A DNA stretch of 64,000 bases from Pseudonocardia sp. DSM 110487 (GTDB lineage Bacteria; Actinomycetota; Actinomycetes; Mycobacteriales; Pseudonocardiaceae): contig NZ_CP080521.1 in assembly GCF_019468565.1 (NCBI RefSeq), positions 5,890,001 to 5,954,000 on the forward strand, in the 5' to 3' direction. Positions 63,139 through 64,000 of the stretch are shown one piece after another (the stretch's first letter is position 1; each line of letters begins with the position of its first letter). The position numbers and the translations under genes were made by a program. The notes beneath the pieces are model-generated. The model was not told the origin of the DNA and did no database searches. It saw only the letters and a list, made by a program, of their open reading frames with translations.

Positions 63139-64000
63139 CAGAGGCACGGCGGCCCCACGCCGGGATCCCCAATGTGGTCGCGCCACTCCGCTTCGGTCAG
63201 CCGCCGACCGGCGAGACGGCAGGCGACCTGCGCCCACGCCTCCGGGTGTAGGTCCCACAGCGTCACCCCGTCGCCCGAGTCGACGGCCAGCTCGGCACCG
63301 TCCGGCCGCACGGCAATGCCGTCGACCGGGCCTGGCAGCGGGATCGGGCCGCCGATGAGGACGCGCGCGGCGACGTCCACCAGCCAGACGGCCCCGTCGC
63401 TGCCACGCGCGGCCAGCAGGCGGCCGTCGGCGCTGTAGGCGTAGTGCTCGACCCGGCCTGGGATCCCGGTGACCGGCTGACCGACGACGGCGAGCGTCCG
63501 GGGCTCGTGGAACTCCAGCCGCCCGTCGGACGTCGAAGCGGCGACGAGGCCGTTGGGACCGAACGCGGCCGACACCACACCGGATCGCTCCGCGAGCTGC
63601 GCGCCGGTCGCGACGTCGCGCGTCACCAGCCGGAGGTCCGCCGGCCACACAGCGGCGACGACGGTGCCATCGGGTGCGAGCGAGGCCTCCTCGCCGGCTC
63701 GCACGAGGACCCGGCCGGCGTGCTCGCCGGTCTGAACATCCCACGTGATCACGGATCCCGGCAGCTCGCTGTCACCCCACGCCGTCACGCTGCTGCCGCC
63801 GGATCCGGTCCCTCGCGGTGGCTCTCCGAACCCACCGTCGAGCTGCACGATCTCCCGGCCGCTGGGCACGTCCACGACGTGCCCGGTGCCGCCGCGCTCC
63901 TCCCAGACGACGATGCGCGCCGGGTCCGCAGTCCACACCGGCTGCACGTATCCCGCCAGCGTGCGAACGACCGCGCCCGACGCGACATCGACGATGGCGA
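63138..64000 (-). CDS. WD40/beta-propeller protein, C-terminal part (start beyond window)
   Basis: The last ~287 codons of a protein whose frame runs past position 64000 (the in-frame upstream part reads IVDVASGAVVRTLAGY). Propeller repeats of about 40 residues are visible: GHVVDVPSGREIVQL, VITWDVQTGEHAGRVLV, LRLVTRDVATGAQLAE, LEFHEPRTLAVVGQPV and VWLVDVAARVLIGGPI. The ending WAQVACRLAGRRLTEAEWRDHIGD is the tail seen on many actinomycete STAND/BTAD-WD40 proteins. So the missing part may hold a SARP or NTPase domain. Confidence 0.75.
   Translation of the reverse strand, partial: AIVDVASGAVVRTLAGYVQPVWTADPARIVVWEERGGTGHVVDVPSGREIVQLDGGFGEPPRGTGSGGSSVTAWGDSELPGSVITWDVQTGEHAGRVLVRAGEEASLAPDGTVVAAVWPADLRLVTRDVATGAQLAERSGVVSAAFGPNGLVAASTSDGRLEFHEPRTLAVVGQPVTGIPGRVEHYAYSADGRLLAARGSDGAVWLVDVAARVLIGGPIPLPGPVDGIAVRPDGAELAVDSGDGVTLWDLHPEAWAQVACRLAGRRLTEAEWRDHIGDPGVGPPCL

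Overview
This window comes from a very GC-rich actinomycete chromosome. GTG/TTG starts, four-base start/stop overlaps, SARP/AfsR-type regulators, a DUF222/HNH (13E12-like) gene with an actinobacterial LexA box and many small oxidoreductase/regulator pairs are all typical of the group. The gene mix suggests Pseudonocardiaceae (Pseudonocardia-like), but that is inference; there is no rRNA or other phylogenetic marker here. I see no rRNA, tRNA, CRISPR array, insertion sequence or phage structural gene.

Layout. 1-3.0 kb: two tandem, translationally coupled SARP-type ATPase regulators on the minus strand. 3.1-8.0 kb: a DUF3616 protein, a berberine-bridge-like FAD oxidoreductase, a small winged-helix-like protein, an MFS carrier and a tyrosine phosphatase. 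8.1-14.3 kb: a sugar-utilisation locus with a GH127 beta-L-arabinofuranosidase, two ABC permeases, a lipoprotein binding protein and a divergent LacI regulator, with candidate operators between them and a hairpin after the binding-protein gene. 14.4-18.7 kb: a GMC oxidoreductase, a DHA2 exporter and an NmrA-like protein. 18.7-25.9 kb: an island with visibly lower GC. It carries a compact lasso-peptide-like RiPP operon (precursor, RRE protein, transglutaminase-like leader peptidase, asparagine-synthetase-like cyclase, ABC exporter), a convergent unknown protein plus a cupin, and a small helical protein.

25.9-34.1 kb: DUF4291, a DUF574-type methyltransferase, an alpha/beta hydrolase, a divergent NmrA/HxlR pair, and a PucR regulator divergent from mmsA and an omega-aminotransferase (beta-amino acid or polyamine catabolism). 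34.1-41.8 kb: an O-methyltransferase, a DUF47-PiT phosphate transporter pair, an amidohydrolase, an MFS/CGNR pair, a VOC protein, a PPOX-fold protein and a His-rich internally duplicated protein. An extragenic palindrome cluster follows. 42-46.7 kb: a complete four-gene ytfQ-ytfR-ytfT-yjfF-like sugar ABC operon behind a LacI-type operator. 46.8-52.1 kb: a glutamine-synthetase-like gene coupled to an amidohydrolase (a split FluG arrangement), two alpha/beta hydrolases and a TetR regulator. 52.1-55.8 kb: metH behind a probable S-adenosylhomocysteine riboswitch. 55.9-64 kb: a methyltransferase with a coupled 36-residue peptide, an APH-like kinase, GNAT, a nucleotidyltransferase, a frameshifted SOS-controlled HNH protein, a GlxA-type regulator, a DUF4190-like membrane protein and the 3' end of a beta-propeller gene. 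This last stretch also holds diverged copies of the 3' ends of three neighbouring genes.

The most interesting system is the lasso-like cluster. Its maturation set is clear, but the precursor lacks the usual leader motif and the penultimate Thr, the cyclase lacks most of the N-terminal amidotransferase domain and has an altered metal/ATP motif, and the leader peptidase lacks the usual acidic third residue. The metH riboswitch, with a ribosome-binding-site hairpin that can be read directly, is the clearest regulatory find.
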